From: Niabella sp. | GTDB lineage: Bacteria; Bacteroidota; Bacteroidia; Chitinophagales; Chitinophagaceae | Assembly (NCBI RefSeq): GCF_030150205.1 | Contig: NZ_JASLGT010000009.1 | Location: forward strand, 62,001-126,000 | DNA length: 64,000 nt | Direction of reading: 5' to 3' | Shown: positions 62,520-64,000 of the stretch, in pieces | How the letters are laid out: each line of letters opens with the position of its first letter | Numbering within the stretch: the stretch's first letter is position 1 | Translations under genes and position numbers: made by a program | Notes under the pieces: generated by a model | Database searches by the model: none | What the model saw: the letters and a program-made list of their open reading frames with translations, nothing else | What the model was told of the DNA's origin: nothing

Positions 62520-64000
62520 ATGTTTCAATTATTTTTTAAACAATTAAACGCTGATGCACAGGAGAATGCGGGTGCTGCCGGAGAACCGGTAGAGGAAGCT
62601 TCTACAGCGACAACCACTGCACCTGTAGAAGCTGCTAAGCCGGCAGAAGCACCTGTTGCTGTGGAAACTGCGCACGACGATTTCGATTGGAGCGTGGACA
62701 AACGCAATGTTTCTTCTTACTCGAAAGAAGAAAAAGAAAAGTACGACAAAGTGTATGAAAATACCTTCGTACAATTAAACGATGGTGAGCTGATCAACGG
62801 TACCGTTGTAGGTATTACCAACACAGATGTAGTATTGAACATCGGTTTTAAAAGCGATGGTTTGATCTCTCTGAATGAATTCCGCGATCTTCAGGGATTG
62901 AAAGTAGGTGATGAAGTAGAGGTGATGATCGTTGAGAAAGAAGACCGGGATGGTCACTTGAACCTGAGCCGTAAACAAGCCCGCACTACCCGTGCATGGG
63001 AGCGCATTGTAGAGGTGAACAAAACAGGCGAAGTAGTTACCGGACAGGTTACATCAAAAACCAAAGGTGGTTTGATCGTGGATGTATTTGGTATGGAAAC
63101 CTTCCTGCCAGGTTCTCAGATCGATGTGAAACCCGTTACTGACTACGATCAGTTTGTGGGTAAAACCATGGAGTTTAAAGTGGTTAAGATCAACGAAACC
63201 ATTAAGAACGCTGTGGTATCGCATAAAGCGCTTATTGAAAGCGATATTGAAGCACAACGTGCAGAAATCATCGGTAAACTGGAAAAAGGTCAGGTACTGG
63301 AAGGTACTGTTAAAAACATCACCGACTTTGGTGCGTTTATGGACCTGGGTGGACTGGATGGTTTACTGTATATCACCGATATTTCATGGGGACGCATTTC
63401 TCATCCGAACGAAGTACTGAAGATCGATCAGAAAGTGAACGTGGTGGTACTGGACTTCGACGACGAGAAAAAACGTATCAGCCTGGGTCTGAAACAACTG
63501 ACTCCGCACCCATGGGATGTATTACCCGAAGCTATTGTAGAAGGTAACACCGTGAAAGGTAAAGTTGTAAATATTGAAGACTACGGTGCATTCCTGGAAA
63601 TCACTCCGGGTGTTGAAGGTCTGGTTCACGTAAGTGAAATTACATGGGCAAACACGCCTGTAAACGCTAAAGATTTCTTCAAACTGGGTGATGAGCACGA
63701 AGCGAAGATTGTAACGCTGGATAAAGATACCCGCAAAATGAGCCTGTCTATCAAACAACTGACAGAAGACCCATGGAGCGATATCGAAACCCGTTTTGCA
63801 GAAGGTACCAAACATACCGGCGAAGTGAAGAACATTACCAACTATGGTGTGTTTGTAGAACTGGCACAAGGTATTGGTGGTATGATCCACATCAGCGACC
63901 TGAGCTGGCTGAAACGCTTCAACCATCCGGGTGAGTACACGAAAGTGGGCGAGAACATTGATGTGATCATCCTGGGTATTGATAAAGAAAACCGCAAACT
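62520..64000 (+). CDS. rpsA: 30S ribosomal protein S1 (3' truncated)
   Basis: The frame is open from the ATG at 62520 to the window end (493 codons), so the C-terminus lies outside. An acidic Ala/Pro/Glu-rich N-terminus (about 10-55) leads into S1 (OB-fold) repeats: ELINGTVVGITNTDVVLNIGF, EVVTGQVTSKTKGGLIVDVF, VLEGTVKNITDFGAFMDLGG, VKGKVVNIEDYGAFLEI and HTGEVKNITNYGVFVELA, five so far, each followed by an I/V-x-I/V-S-x-LSW-type strand. Codon choice looks uniform and strongly biased, fitting high expression. Binds mRNA on the small subunit and is essential in most Gram-negatives. Promoter and hairpin lie just upstream. Confidence 0.96.
   Translation, partial: MFQLFFKQLNADAQENAGAAGEPVEEASTATTTAPVEAAKPAEAPVAVETAHDDFDWSVDKRNVSSYSKEEKEKYDKVYENTFVQLNDGELINGTVVGITNTDVVLNIGFKSDGLISLNEFRDLQGLKVGDEVEVMIVEKEDRDGHLNLSRKQARTTRAWERIVEVNKTGEVVTGQVTSKTKGGLIVDVFGMETFLPGSQIDVKPVTDYDQFVGKTMEFKVVKINETIKNAVVSHKALIESDIEAQRAEIIGKLEKGQVLEGTVKNITDFGAFMDLGGLDGLLYITDISWGRISHPNEVLKIDQKVNVVVLDFDDEKKRISLGLKQLTPHPWDVLPEAIVEGNTVKGKVVNIEDYGAFLEITPGVEGLVHVSEITWANTPVNAKDFFKLGDEHEAKIVTLDKDTRKMSLSIKQLTEDPWSDIETRFAEGTKHTGEVKNITNYGVFVELAQGIGGMIHISDLSWLKRFNHPGEYTKVGENIDVIILGIDKENRK

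Overview
The window reads as chromosome of a Bacteroidota bacterium, most likely a Chitinophagaceae member (inference). The grounds are two SusC/SusD outer-membrane pairs, one with a FecI-type sigma factor and a FecR anti-sigma; the Bacteroidota -7 promoter element TAnnTTTG before many genes; lineage-typical families (Porin_10, DUF5107, DUF4959/DUF5000, DUF983, SDR-type threonine dehydrogenase); and A/T-rich intergenic filler modules. No rRNA, tRNA, CRISPR array or prophage was seen.

Region by region. 1-13.5 kb (+): carbohydrate genes: a 5'-truncated GH2 enzyme, a sugar-porter MFS permease, a cytosolic DUF5107-TPR protein, a terminator, a structured gap holding a lone IS21-type istB, then an exported DUF5107-TPR protein and a DUF4091 protein. 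13.7-20.7 kb: an exported coiled-coil protein, then a signalling locus: a lone receiver protein facing a tight four-gene operon of ThiF/E1-like protein, GNAT-like protein, 7TMR-DISM histidine kinase and receiver-kinase hybrid. 20.7-22.9 kb: M3 peptidase lipoprotein. 23.1-34.3 kb (-): a polysaccharide-utilisation locus, ECF sigma - FecR - SusC - SusD - DUF4959/DUF5000 lipoprotein - DUF4998-like lipoprotein - GH29 alpha-L-fucosidase, which suggests a fucose-containing glycan. 34.5-45.3 kb: housekeeping (glutaryl-CoA dehydrogenase-type ACAD, shikimate kinase, DUF423, FtsK, LolA-like, KdsA, CaCA antiporter) plus a divergent LacI regulator/SDR pair that may belong to hexuronate metabolism. 45.4-51.6 kb: SDR-type threonine dehydrogenase and a SusC/SusD pair without enzymes or regulator. 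52.1-62.3 kb: SucC, an exported coiled-coil protein, purine nucleoside phosphorylase, a Porin_10 protein, an exported HMA / TlpA / PepSY redox-metal group, LacI- and AraC-type regulators and DUF983. The right edge cuts rpsA (30S ribosomal protein S1), which begins at 62520 and stays open to the last base.

Top leads: the E1-like/GNAT/two-component operon at 15.1-20.7 kb, which looks like a dedicated small-molecule or modification signalling module; the paired inside/outside DUF5107-TPR proteins; strong intergenic structures (16-bp-arm perfect palindrome at 7197, dyad cluster at 43172-43282, stem at 62278-62336, hairpin plus T-run touching the rpsA start); and several -7 elements so close to start codons that leaderless or near-leaderless mRNAs are predicted. 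All functions are read from sequence motifs by eye; no database search was possible.
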